A stretch of 19,808 bases of DNA from Dehalococcoidia bacterium (GCA_023229725.1 JALNYR010000033.1:1-19808), one strand, 5' to 3'. Positions 6,419-13,887 are shown, counted from the stretch's first letter. The notes: generated by a model not told the origin, from the letters alone. Made by a program: numbers and translations.

Positions 6419-7660
6419 ATGACTGCATCCAAGCGACCATGGCGGACGGCCAACTGGTTCGTTAGTCCGTGGAACTTCCGCAATTCGACGAACGGCGCCC
6501 TGCCACTCCCCAGCCACGTGACTCTGCACGATATGACGCTGCGCGACGGCGAGCAGCAGCCCGGTTTGCTGTTCTCGGTCGAGGAGAAGGTCCGCATCGC
6601 CGAGGCACTCGCTGAGGCGGGCATCCCGCGCATCGAGGCCGGCATGCCCGCGAGGTCCGCTCAGGACGAAGAGGCCGTGAGGCAGATAGTCAAACGCGGC
6701 CTCGCCTCGAAGATAATCGGCTTCAGTCTTTGCGAGACGGAGCACATCCGGAAGACCATCGACTGCGGCGTGACCGGCGTCCTTGTGGGCACCCCGTCCG
6801 CGCGACATCAACTCGAGCACTTCTACAACACGACCCTCGACGCCATGGCCGACAAGGCCAGCGCCGCCACCAGGCTCGCCCATGACAATGGCCTCTACAC
6901 TGTCTTCTTCACGACCGAGGCCTCACGGGCAGACCCTGACGAGTACCTGCACTTCATACAGCGCGTCCGCAAGGACGGCTGCTTCGACGCCCTGGGCATC
7001 GTCGACACGTTTGGAGTTCTCTCCCCGCAGGGCACCTATGAGTTCGTGAAGGCGGTCAAACAGGCCATCGACCGGCCCGTGGAGTTCCACTGCCACAACA
7101 CATTCGGGCTGGCCACCGCCAACAGCCTCATGGCGGTGGCCGCCGGCGCCGAGGTCGTCCAGGGCACCGTCACGGGAATCGGCGACGATTCCGGCAACGC
7201 CCGGACTGAGGAGTTGGCCGTGGGGCTGCTGATGCTGTACGGCATCGACACCGGCGTCCGCTATGAGCGACTCACCGGTCTGTCCGACACCGTCGCACGC
7301 ATCGCCGGCGAACCCGCCACCCGCCCCGTCGTCGGACCGAAGGCATACGACATCGAGTCCGGAACGAGGGCAGCGTGGTTCCGCACGGGATACGACAGGT
7401 ATCCGACGGAAATCACGCCGGTGCTCCCGTCCTTCGTGGGCCACAGGCCGCTCGAGGTAGTGATGGGCAAGAAGAGCGGGCCCGCCTCCGTCCAGATATG
7501 GGCGGACCGGCTAGGCGTGACGCTGGCGGACGGCGAGGCCCAGTCGCTCCTGCAGCAGATGCAGGCCCGGGCGGCATCCCTCAAGCGTTCTCTAACCGAC
7601 TCCGAGTTCCTGGATGTCGTCGCGACCGCGCGGCGCACATCGACGGCCGGAGCGAAGTAG
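6419..7660 (+). CDS. LeuA/homocitrate synthase-like enzyme of the DRE-TIM metallolyase superfamily
   Basis: The 413-residue protein is a pyruvate-carboxyltransferase-type TIM barrel. The first signature is clear: D38-M-T-L-R42-D43-G-E-Q, with K ten residues after the Q as in 2-isopropylmalate and homocitrate synthases. The metal-binding H224-C-H226-N is present, but the next residue is Thr (HCHNTFGLATAN) where LeuA has Asp. The later GERAGN motif reads GDDSGN. It is shorter than LeuA (~510) and lacks a recognisable C-terminal leucine-sensing domain. It could condense acetyl-CoA with a 2-oxo acid or act as a lyase in the opposite direction. An N-terminal leader containing WFVSPWNFRNS precedes the barrel. 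The ribosome site GGGAG (6402-6406) is rather distant at 12 bases. The enolase-family gene follows after 42 bases. Confidence 0.82.
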   Translation: MTASKRPWRTANWFVSPWNFRNSTNGALPLPSHVTLHDMTLRDGEQQPGLLFSVEEKVRIAEALAEAGIPRIEAGMPARSAQDEEAVRQIVKRGLASKIIGFSLCETEHIRKTIDCGVTGVLVGTPSARHQLEHFYNTTLDAMADKASAATRLAHDNGLYTVFFTTEASRADPDEYLHFIQRVRKDGCFDALGIVDTFGVLSPQGTYEFVKAVKQAIDRPVEFHCHNTFGLATANSLMAVAAGAEVVQGTVTGIGDDSGNARTEELAVGLLMLYGIDTGVRYERLTGLSDTVARIAGEPATRPVVGPKAYDIESGTRAAWFRTGYDRYPTEITPVLPSFVGHRPLEVVMGKKSGPASVQIWADRLGVTLADGEAQSLLQQMQARAASLKRSLTDSEFLDVVATARRTSTAGAK

Positions 7661-7702
7661 CACTGCCATGCATCAGCTGACATCTGCAAGGAGGTGACCG
7701 GC

Positions 7703-8839
7703 ATGCGGGTAACGAAGGTCAAGACGTTCGTGTACTGCCCCAACCGGAACTGGGTCTTCGTCAAGCTGGAGACAGACGAAGGCATCACCGGCTGGGGAGA
7801 GACCACCATCATCGGCCAGGAGCAGTCAGTCGAGGCGTGCATCCGCGACCTCGCCGTCTACCTGGTCGGCAGGGACCCGCGCCACATCGAGCTGCACTGG
7901 ACCACGATGCTGCGCAACAGCTGGTTCCGACCATCCCTCGTCATCACGAGCGCCATGAGCGCGCTCGAGATAGCGATGTGGGACATCCTCGGCAAGAGCC
8001 TGGATGCGCCGGTCTACCAGCTGCTGGGCGGGCCATGCCGGAAGAAGCTGAAGGTGTACCTCAACGACTGGACAGGCGACTCGCCGGAGATTGACGACAT
8101 CGTCGCCTCAGCCAGGCGCTGCGTCGACCAGGGCGCCGCGGCCCTCAAGTGGGACCCGCTCTGGCGCTGCGATGTCTACCCTGGTGAAGCCCAGTTCCGC
8201 CGCGCCGTCCGGAACGTCGCTCTCCTGCGCGAAGCCGTCGGCGAAGACGTCGAGTTGATGGTCGACTGTTGCGGTCGACTCAGCCCCGAGAACGCCGCCC
8301 GGTTCGCCCAGGAAATTGAGCCGTACAACATCACGTGGCTGGAAGAGCCCATCCCAACCGACGCCGACGTCTCTGCCCTGCTGACGGTGACCGGCGCCAC
8401 GACCATCCCCGTCTGCGTGGGGGAACGCATCGCCACGCGCCGTGGCTTCACCAGCATCCTCGAGAACCGTGCGGCGGGCGTGCTCAACCCTGACCCGGGA
8501 CACGCGGGCGGCATCCTCGAAACGAAGAAGATCGCCGACATGGCGGACGCCTACTACATCCCTGTGAACCCGCACAACTGCGGCGGCCCCGTGCTCAACG
8601 CGGCCAACATGCACATCGGCGCCACCATTCCGAACTTCCTCATCCACGAGTTCTTTGCCTCGGATATGCCTCACTTCGAGCGAATCATCCGGGACGGCTT
8701 CCCTGTCGTGAAGGATAGCTATCTCGAGGTGTCCGACAGGCCCGGATTGGGCGTCGAGCTCGACGAGGCAGCACTGAGCGGCAAACCGTTCAAGCGCTTT
8801 GACCGGAGCGGTATGTGGGCCCCGAACTTCGATTCATAG
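7703..8839 (+). CDS. Enolase-superfamily (mandelate racemase / sugar-acid dehydratase-like) enzyme
   Basis: The 378-residue protein has the enolase-superfamily capping domain (~1-120, with ITSAMSALEIAMWDILGK) and barrel. Likely active-site positions are K149 (LKWDP), metal ligands D188, E214 or E215 (LEEP) and E241 (GER), and the base H291 (PHNCGGP). The family removes a proton next to a carboxylate; members with this overall pattern dehydrate sugar acids to 2-keto-3-deoxy acids. Galactonate-dehydratase-type enzymes have D-x-H after the first ligand strand; here it reads D188-C-C, so that His is absent and the reaction may differ. ATG 7703 is chosen because AAGGAGGTGA at 7688-7697, a full anti-16S match, precedes it by 5 bases; an earlier in-frame GTG lies inside that site. 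Confidence 0.86.
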   Translation: MRVTKVKTFVYCPNRNWVFVKLETDEGITGWGETTIIGQEQSVEACIRDLAVYLVGRDPRHIELHWTTMLRNSWFRPSLVITSAMSALEIAMWDILGKSLDAPVYQLLGGPCRKKLKVYLNDWTGDSPEIDDIVASARRCVDQGAAALKWDPLWRCDVYPGEAQFRRAVRNVALLREAVGEDVELMVDCCGRLSPENAARFAQEIEPYNITWLEEPIPTDADVSALLTVTGATTIPVCVGERIATRRGFTSILENRAAGVLNPDPGHAGGILETKKIADMADAYYIPVNPHNCGGPVLNAANMHIGATIPNFLIHEFFASDMPHFERIIRDGFPVVKDSYLEVSDRPGLGVELDEAALSGKPFKRFDRSGMWAPNFDS

Positions 8840-8893
8840 GCGCTTGACGTATTTGGACCGGTAGTCCCACGAACGATCTGAAAGGAGAATGAA

Positions 8894-9988
8894 GTGAGAA
8901 GCAAGCTACTGCTGACCATCGCGTGCTTCATGGTGCTCGTGACCGTTGCGGTCACGGGTTGCACGCCGGCTACGAGCCCCGAGCCAGGCACTCCGGGCAC
9001 GCCGACCGCCCCCGCGGAGAAGGCAATCACCTGGAAGGTTCAGACCAGTGGTGCCGCCTCCGAGTTCGCTTACAAGTACCTCGAGCAGATGTGCGCCGCC
9101 GTGACCAAGGGGAGCGAGGGACGTCTCGTCTTCGAGCCCTACTCGGCCGGCGCCATCGTCCCCGCATCCAAGGAGTTTGACGGCGTCGACCAGGGCATGA
9201 TCCACGCCGCTTACATGACCCCCATGTACCTGATGGACAAGTGGCCCAGCGCCGGTCTGTTCGGCGCTCGACCGGCCGGTCTCAGTGCAGGCGCAGCCCG
9301 CATCTGGTACCGGCAGGAAGGTACCGCCCTGTTCAACGAGATGATCAAGGACTTCGACGCCGTCGTCCTGCCGGGCGTCGCCGTGTCCACCCCCGAGATA
9401 TGGGCCCACTCCACCAAGGAACTGAAGACCGTCAGCGACCTGAAGGGGCTCAAGATGCGCACTGCCGGCGATGGCGGCGCCATCCTCTCCAGGCTCGGAG
9501 TCGCCACCGTCTCAATGCCGGGCGGCGACATCTACGAGTCGCTGCAGCGCGGCGTCATCGACGCCGCTGAGGCTGCCAACCCCGCCAACAACTGGGCCAT
9601 GGGCCTCGCCGAGGTCGCCAAGTACGTCCTCTTCTCTGAGACTCGCGCCCCCTGCGACCCGGTCGTCTTCATTGCCAGCAAGTCCGAATGGGCGAAGCTC
9701 AACGCTGACCAGCAGGCCCTCGTCCAGACAGCAGTCCAGGCATACACGCAGTTGCAGTACGAGGACCTCTTCTTCGCCAGCATCGCCGCCGTCGAGAACT
9801 TCAGAGACTTCGGCTGCGTCGTCTACCACACCCCCGCCGACATCGAAGCCGCTCTGCTGAAGGAAGCCGACCTGTTCTACAAGGAGAAGGCCGCTGCTGA
9901 CCCGTTCCTCGGCAAGGTATACGCATCCCAGCAGGCCTTCGGCACCCTCTACAACGCGCAGTTGGCCCTTGACGTTCCGGCTGTCTAG
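8894..9988 (+). CDS. dctP: TRAP transporter substrate-binding lipoprotein, DctP family
   Basis: The 364-residue protein captures the substrate outside the membrane for the TRAP transporter encoded next. Its N-terminus has a lipoprotein signal peptide with lipobox V-T-G-C23, then a Pro/Thr-rich linker (~24-43). A tethered lipoprotein is expected in a cell without a normal periplasm. The core has the DctP signature: GLKMRTAGDGG with the conserved carboxylate-binding Arg at R189, then PGGDIYESLQRGVIDAAEAANP. The PGG(D/E)I...RGVIDAAE...NP pattern resembles binding proteins for 2-oxo acids and lactate, so the ligand is probably a small carboxylate (inferred). The GTG start is supported by AAAGGAGAA at 8881-8889. 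It lies 54 bases after the enolase-family gene. Confidence 0.93.
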   Translation: MRSKLLLTIACFMVLVTVAVTGCTPATSPEPGTPGTPTAPAEKAITWKVQTSGAASEFAYKYLEQMCAAVTKGSEGRLVFEPYSAGAIVPASKEFDGVDQGMIHAAYMTPMYLMDKWPSAGLFGARPAGLSAGAARIWYRQEGTALFNEMIKDFDAVVLPGVAVSTPEIWAHSTKELKTVSDLKGLKMRTAGDGGAILSRLGVATVSMPGGDIYESLQRGVIDAAEAANPANNWAMGLAEVAKYVLFSETRAPCDPVVFIASKSEWAKLNADQQALVQTAVQAYTQLQYEDLFFASIAAVENFRDFGCVVYHTPADIEAALLKEADLFYKEKAAADPFLGKVYASQQAFGTLYNAQLALDVPAV

Positions 9989-10003
9989 CCGCAGTTGACC
10001 GGC

Positions 10004-10038
10004 GTCTGCTCTCCCCACGCGGAGTGGGGAGAGCAGAC
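10004..10038 (+). promoter_or_regulatory. Strong intercistronic hairpin between dctP and dctQ
   Basis: A perfect 15-bp stem (10004-10018 with 10024-10038) closes a GCGGA loop, only 15 bases after the dctP stop. The following bases (CCGTCAGGAG) have no T tract and run straight into the dctQ ribosome site, so it is not a typical terminator. It probably stabilises the dctP mRNA end or limits read-through, giving more binding protein than membrane subunits. Confidence 0.7.
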
Positions 10039-10057
10039 CCGTCAGGAGTACACACTG

Positions 10058-10567
10058 ATGAAGACACTACTGAGATGGGTTGACCGTCTGGCCTACTGGA
10101 CCGGAGCCAGCGCCCGGTGGCTGTGCATCGCGGCCATGCTTGTAGGCGTCTTCGAAGTCACCATGCGCTACGTGTTCGACTCACCCACTACCTGGAGCTT
10201 CGAGCTCATCATGATGCTGGGTGGGGCCAGCTACGCCATCGGCTGGGGATACGCCCACTACCACGACTCACACGTCCGCATGGATGTCTTCTACAGCCGC
10301 CTCTCCCCTCGGGGCAAAGCCATCAGCGACCTCATCTTCTCGTCCATCTTCTTCTTCCCGCTGATGTTCTTCATGGCCCGGGAATCCGTCCTCTGGGCGA
10401 TTCGTTCGTGGAGAATCAACGAAGTCATGGTCCAGACTTACTGGTATCCACCGGCTGGCCCGTACCGCACGGTGCTGGCCATCGGCCTCTGTCTCTTCCT
10501 GCTTCACGGCGTTGCTCGATTCGCCCGAGACCTGTACCTCGTCGTCAGGAGGCAGCCAATTGACTGA
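10058..10567 (+). CDS. dctQ: TRAP transporter small membrane subunit, DctQ family
   Basis: The 169-residue membrane protein has four likely helices (~20-40, ~49-69, ~88-110, ~136-160), as in DctQ. Typical motifs are FEVTMRYVF in helix 1, the following SPTTWSFELIMM, and HVRMDVFYSRLSPRGK before helix 3. It pairs with DctM to form the Na+-driven membrane unit. ATG 10058 has CAGGAG at 10043-10048; in-frame codons back to 9995 run through the intercistronic hairpin and are rejected. Its last codons overlap the start of dctM. Confidence 0.9.
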   Translation: MKTLLRWVDRLAYWTGASARWLCIAAMLVGVFEVTMRYVFDSPTTWSFELIMMLGGASYAIGWGYAHYHDSHVRMDVFYSRLSPRGKAISDLIFSSIFFFPLMFFMARESVLWAIRSWRINEVMVQTYWYPPAGPYRTVLAIGLCLFLLHGVARFARDLYLVVRRQPID

Positions 10568-11900
10568 ACTGAGTCCCGCGGTCGTTGCCCTCCTGATGCT
10601 GGGCGGTGTGCTGCTCGGCGTCATGAGCGGCTACCCCCTCGCAATCGTCGTCGGTAGCGTCGGCTTTTTCGTCGGCATCCTCATCCTTGGCGACAAGACC
10701 TTCCCGCTCATGTATTCCCGCATCTATGAGCTGACGCTCAGCTACCCGCTGCTGGCCGTGCCGCTCTTCACCTTCATGGGCGTGATGCTCGAACGCTCGG
10801 GCATCGCCGACGGCCTGTACGATGCACTCTACCTCTGGTTCGGTGGACTGAGAGGAGGGCTGGCGATATCGACGGTCCTCTTTGGCACCATCCTTGCGGC
10901 GTGCCTCGGCGTCATCGCCGCCTCCGTCACCATGCTCAGCATCATCGCCCTCTCTCCGATGGTCAAACGTGGCTACAACAAAGCCATGGCGACGGGCGCG
11001 GTGTGCGCGGGCGGGACGCTGGGCATACTCATCCCCCCGAGCGTCATGCTCGTCGTCTACGGCCCGATGGCCGACATCTCCGTCGGGCAGCTCTTCATGG
11101 CCGCTGTCGTGCCCGGACTTCTGCTCTCAGCACTCTATAGTACGTACATCGGCGTCAGATGTCTGATACAGCCGAACGCCGGCCCGGCCGTGCCCGCTTC
11201 CGAACGGGCTGTTCCGCTGCCCGTCAAGTTGAAGAAGCTGACCGTTTCCCTGGCGCCGACCGCCATCCTCATCCTCGCGGTGCTGGGAAGTATCTTCTTC
11301 GGCATCGCACCGCCCACTGAAGCCGCCGCCGTCGGCGCCTTCGCGTCCATTGTGCTGGCCATCGGCTACCGGAAGTTCAGCTTCGACGCACTGAAGAAGG
11401 CGGCACTGGAGACCTTCCGCGTCAGCGCCTTCGCCATGCTCATCGGCGCCCTATCCTACGCCTTCGTCGGCGTCTTCGTCAGCGCCGGCTGCGGCGACGT
11501 CGTGGTGGACTTGATCATGTCCGCCCCCGGCGGTAAGTGGGGCGTCTTCATGGCCATCATGTTCATCATGTTTGTCCTCGGGATGTTCATCGACTGGATT
11601 GGCATCGTCTTCATTATGGTGCCCATCCTGACGCCCGTCGCCGCCGCTCTGCAGTTCGACCCACTCTGGTTCGGCATGATGATCTGCGTCAATCTGCAGA
11701 TGGCGTTCCTGACTCCGCCTTTCGCCGGCGCCATCTTCGTCTGCCGGGGTACTGCGCCGTCGGACCTTGGCATCGAGATGTCCGACATCATGCGCGGAGT
11801 CCTGCCGTATGTCGGCATGGTGGTCCTCTGCCTCGTCCTCTGCGCAGCCTTCCCCCAGCTCATTCTCTGGTTGCCAGGCAAGATGATTGTCGGGTGGTAA
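10560..11900 (+). CDS. dctM: TRAP transporter large membrane subunit, DctM family
   Basis: The 446-residue protein is the transport subunit of the TRAP system, with about a dozen hydrophobic segments. Family features include PLLAVPLFTFMGVMLERSG, the SVTMLSIIALSPMVKRGYNK region with AGGTLGILIPPSVMLVVYG, and FIDWIGIVFIMVPILTPV near the C-terminus. I take TTG 10560 as start because AGGAGG at 10547-10552 lies 7 bases before it and the resulting N-terminus (TELSPAVVALLMLGG) is normal for DctM. It overlaps the dctQ stop by 8 bases, which indicates translational coupling. The next gene begins 205 bases later. Confidence 0.93.
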   Translation: MTELSPAVVALLMLGGVLLGVMSGYPLAIVVGSVGFFVGILILGDKTFPLMYSRIYELTLSYPLLAVPLFTFMGVMLERSGIADGLYDALYLWFGGLRGGLAISTVLFGTILAACLGVIAASVTMLSIIALSPMVKRGYNKAMATGAVCAGGTLGILIPPSVMLVVYGPMADISVGQLFMAAVVPGLLLSALYSTYIGVRCLIQPNAGPAVPASERAVPLPVKLKKLTVSLAPTAILILAVLGSIFFGIAPPTEAAAVGAFASIVLAIGYRKFSFDALKKAALETFRVSAFAMLIGALSYAFVGVFVSAGCGDVVVDLIMSAPGGKWGVFMAIMFIMFVLGMFIDWIGIVFIMVPILTPVAAALQFDPLWFGMMICVNLQMAFLTPPFAGAIFVCRGTAPSDLGIEMSDIMRGVLPYVGMVVLCLVLCAAFPQLILWLPGKMIVGW

Positions 11901-11947
11901 TTGTGACCGGCGCGGTGCATCAAGCCACTGCCGATCTTCGAGGAGAT

Positions 11948-12048
11948 GCCCGGGCCGCTGAGCCCGGGCGTCTGCCGTCTTCGCTCAATTCAGCGGAGTC
12001 CTGCGACGGTCGACACGCTCCGATCAGGCAGACTGCTCTCAGTCTGCC
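11948..12048 (+). other. dctM-epimerase intergenic region with two hairpins
   Basis: Within the 205-base gap (11901-12105), GCCCGGGC (11948-11955) pairs with GCCCGGGC (11962-11969) across a 6-base loop. GGCAGACT (12027-12034) pairs with AGTCTGCC (12041-12048) across 6 bases. Neither has a T tract. They may be processing or attenuation structures, and I see no convincing promoter or small gene here. Confidence 0.45.
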
Positions 12049-12105
12049 GCCGGGCAGCACCCTGCGACAATCCCGGCGTGCAACTCATTCAGGAGGATAC
12101 TTCAC

Positions 12106-13065
12106 ATGAACGTACTCATTACCGGTGGAACGGGATTCATCGGCGCCTACCTCGCGCGTCGCCGCCTGGCTCAAGGCGACAGAGTCGTCATCTTCGATGT
12201 AGCGCCCAACACGAAGCGAATCGCGGACATCATGTCCGACGTGAAGGTGGTGCAAGGCAATCTCGCCAACGCGTCAGAGGTCTACAACACGGTGCGCGAC
12301 AACGGCATCGAGAAGGTACTGCACCTGGGAGCCATGCTGAGTTCGCCCTGCGAGGCAAGCCCATGGGCCGCCCTTCAGGTCAACGTGCTCGGCACCGTCA
12401 ACGTGCTGGAGGCTGCCAGGCTATTCGGTCAGCCGCAGGTCATCTACACAAGCACGATTTCGACCTTCGGTCTGCACACGGGCACAACCGTCACGGACAC
12501 CACCGTCCAGCACCCCACCACGATGTATGGCTGCGGCAAAGCATTTGTCGAGAACCTCGGGCGATACTATCGCAGCCGGTTCGAGGTTGACTTCCGCTGC
12601 GTGCGACTGTCGTCCGTGATGGGCCCGGGCGCCAGCGCCAGGCAGATATCGCAGTTCAACGGCATCGTCCAGCTCCCACTGAGCGGCAAACCGTTCACCT
12701 GCTCCGTCACGCCTGATGTGAAGGTCCCCAACATGTACTTCAAGGACGCGGCCCTCGCCGTCGAGGGCATCTCCGACGCGCCTCATGAGGCCATCCAGAT
12801 GGTCATCTACAACGTCGGAGGCATCGCCCCCACGCCCTCCATCGGCGATATCGAGAAGGCGGTCAAGAGGGTTAAACCCGATGCGCAGATAGCCTACGCA
12901 CCGGACCCGAAGATAGTCGCGCTCTCCACTGCGTTCACCGTGGACGTCTTTGACGATGCCTGCGCCCGCAAGGAATGGGGCTGGAAGCCGGCGTTCCAAA
13001 AGGTGGATGACGTGGTGGCCGACTTCAAAGCCGAACTCGACAACCACCCCAACTGGTACGTCTAG
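12106..13065 (+). CDS. NAD-dependent epimerase/dehydratase (extended SDR family)
   Basis: The 319-residue protein is an extended short-chain dehydrogenase. It has the Rossmann motif GGTGFIGAYL (residues ~7-16), an acidic residue ending strand 2 (VVIFDVAP, consistent with NAD), an active-site Ser/Thr region IYTSTISTFG, and the catalytic pair Y141-x3-K145 (MYGCGKAF). This family includes sugar-nucleotide epimerases and also dehydrogenases of hydroxy acids and amino acids, so the substrate cannot be fixed. As the last plus-strand gene after iclR, the lyase, the dehydratase and the TRAP transporter, it may oxidise or epimerise the imported compound before dehydration. AGGAGG at 12091-12096 supports the ATG. 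The 205-base gap means it might have its own promoter. Confidence 0.87.
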   Translation: MNVLITGGTGFIGAYLARRRLAQGDRVVIFDVAPNTKRIADIMSDVKVVQGNLANASEVYNTVRDNGIEKVLHLGAMLSSPCEASPWAALQVNVLGTVNVLEAARLFGQPQVIYTSTISTFGLHTGTTVTDTTVQHPTTMYGCGKAFVENLGRYYRSRFEVDFRCVRLSSVMGPGASARQISQFNGIVQLPLSGKPFTCSVTPDVKVPNMYFKDAALAVEGISDAPHEAIQMVIYNVGGIAPTPSIGDIEKAVKRVKPDAQIAYAPDPKIVALSTAFTVDVFDDACARKEWGWKPAFQKVDDVVADFKAELDNHPNWYV

Positions 13066-13162
13066 ACGGCTCGCATCGACAGGCGGCAGGCAGGGGCACC
13101 AGATGCGACGTGCCTGGAGATGAAGAACGAGAGATGTTGCTGGAGGAGGAAATCGAGGGGGC

Positions 13163-13223
13163 GGTCCCACCCGGGCCGCTCCCCGTAGCCCTTCGCGGAG
13201 CGAAGGGGCGGGGTGGCGGGACC
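13163..13223. terminator. Complex multi-stem hairpin after the epimerase gene
   Basis: An inner perfect stem CCCTTCGC-GGA-GCGAAGGG (13189-13207) is nested in CCCC/GGGG-type pairing (13181-13184 with 13209-13213) and an outer GGTCCC/GGGACC pair (13163-13168 with 13218-13223). It lies between two convergent genes (epimerase and the small ORF at 13243) and may act as a two-way terminator, though no T tract follows on either strand. A REP-like repeat is an alternative. Confidence 0.5.
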
Positions 13224-13242
13224 AGTGTCGGAGGTACGGACG

Positions 13243-13446
13243 CTACCGGGCTATGCCGGCAAGCATCTCGCCGACCATGAGCGAGCAGCCGACCGTCTCA
13301 GACGTGAGACTGGCGGAGTCGTTCAGGTCGTACAGGTCCCGGCCGAGTCGGGCGAGGAGACCGCAATCCCGGACAGGAAGACCCTGCGCCGACCTTGCGG
13401 CCCTCCGCGTGCAATCTGTCGTGGTTACCCTGATAGTCGAAGTCAT
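13243..13446 (-). CDS. Small hypothetical protein, 67 aa, unrecognised
   Basis: I do not recognise this short protein. It is listed because AAGGAAAAGGAAAC precedes the ATG at 13444-13446, a candidate activated promoter lies upstream, and the second half reads like a folded peptide (LLARLGRDLYDLNDSASLTS, then a hydrophobic helix GCSLMVGEMLAGIA). It has three Cys (12, 28, 54) and a basic N-terminal half (RRAARS). GC at third codon positions is high in the second half, as in the neighbouring genes. It sits alone in the 822-base gap after the epimerase gene, convergent with it. It could be chance coding; homologues with conserved frame would be needed to confirm it. Confidence 0.45.
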   Translation of the reverse strand: MTSTIRVTTTDCTRRAARSAQGLPVRDCGLLARLGRDLYDLNDSASLTSETVGCSLMVGEMLAGIAR

Positions 13447-13493
13447 GTTTCCTTTTCCTTTCCTTGTTCTCAGACGCTTTCCGCGTCCTTGCT

Positions 13494-13505
13494 AATCGTA
13501 CGATT
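13494..13505. promoter_or_regulatory. 12-bp perfect palindrome overlapping the predicted -10 of the small ORF
   Basis: AATCGTACGATT is a perfect dyad. It contains TACGAT (minus strand, 13500-13495), the best -10 candidate for the ORF at 13446. It could bind a repressor or simply be a low-complexity dyad. Confidence 0.35.
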
Positions 13506-13510
13506 CGTTC

Positions 13511-13550
13511 GTCAAGCCGTCGTTAAGTGGTAGTTAAGTTCCGGTTAAGT
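13511..13550 (-). promoter_or_regulatory. Four 11-bp-phased direct repeats, PhoB/OmpR-type activator site
   Basis: On the plus strand GTTAAGT occurs at 13522, 13533 and 13544, exactly 11 bp apart, and a diverged GTCAAGC sits in phase at 13511. On the minus strand these read ACTTAAC three times and then GCTTGAC, ending 10 bp before a TACGAT -10 (13500-13495). Heptamers with 4-bp spacers are the usual DNA code of OmpR/PhoB-family response regulators, and the CTTAAC core resembles the cyanobacterial Pho box. The regulator is not encoded in the window. Confidence 0.6.
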
Positions 13551-13825
13551 CTTCCATTCCTCGCCCGGTTCATGCGCGCACAAACGCGTGCGTCAGCGTT
13601 GATTTCACGGGTCTGGTGGAACGCGGTGCGGCAGAGACGAGGTTCTTACCAGCAGTGTTACTGAGGCAGTTCTACCGGGTCGCTCCCCTTGCGGACATCC
13701 TCCACACGGTACTCACAACGTACAGGCGGTAATACTACAGCATGCCGCCTGTGAGCCAGCACGGAACTCCCATAGAATTGACCCATACATTCGCACCATG
13801 TTGACAGTTGCCAAGTACCGAACAA
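13551..13825. other. Gene-free stretch with one hairpin
   Basis: I see no gene here. The only clear structure is ACAGGCGG (13722-13729) pairing with CCGCCTGT (13745-13752) across a 15-base, AT-rich loop. A small RNA is possible but unsupported by promoter or terminator evidence. Confidence 0.4.
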
Positions 13826-13860
13826 GGCAGGCAGCGGGCACAGCCGTCCCGCCGCCTGCC
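13826..13860 (-). terminator. Terminator-like hairpin after the CMD gene
   Basis: GGCAGGCAGCGGG (13826-13838) pairs with CCCGCCGCCTGCC (13848-13860) with one mismatch and a 9-base loop. On the minus strand it is followed by TTGTTCGG. It lies 27 bases after the CMD stop and probably ends the TetR-MFS-hydratase-CMD transcript. Confidence 0.55.
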
Positions 13861-13887
13861 TCACCGTCGTCGTTCAGGCGCAGGCGC

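Noticed and set aside
13801..13806. TTGACA as a -35 element on the plus strand
   Set aside because: No acceptable -10 follows at 16-18 bp and no plus-strand gene lies downstream.
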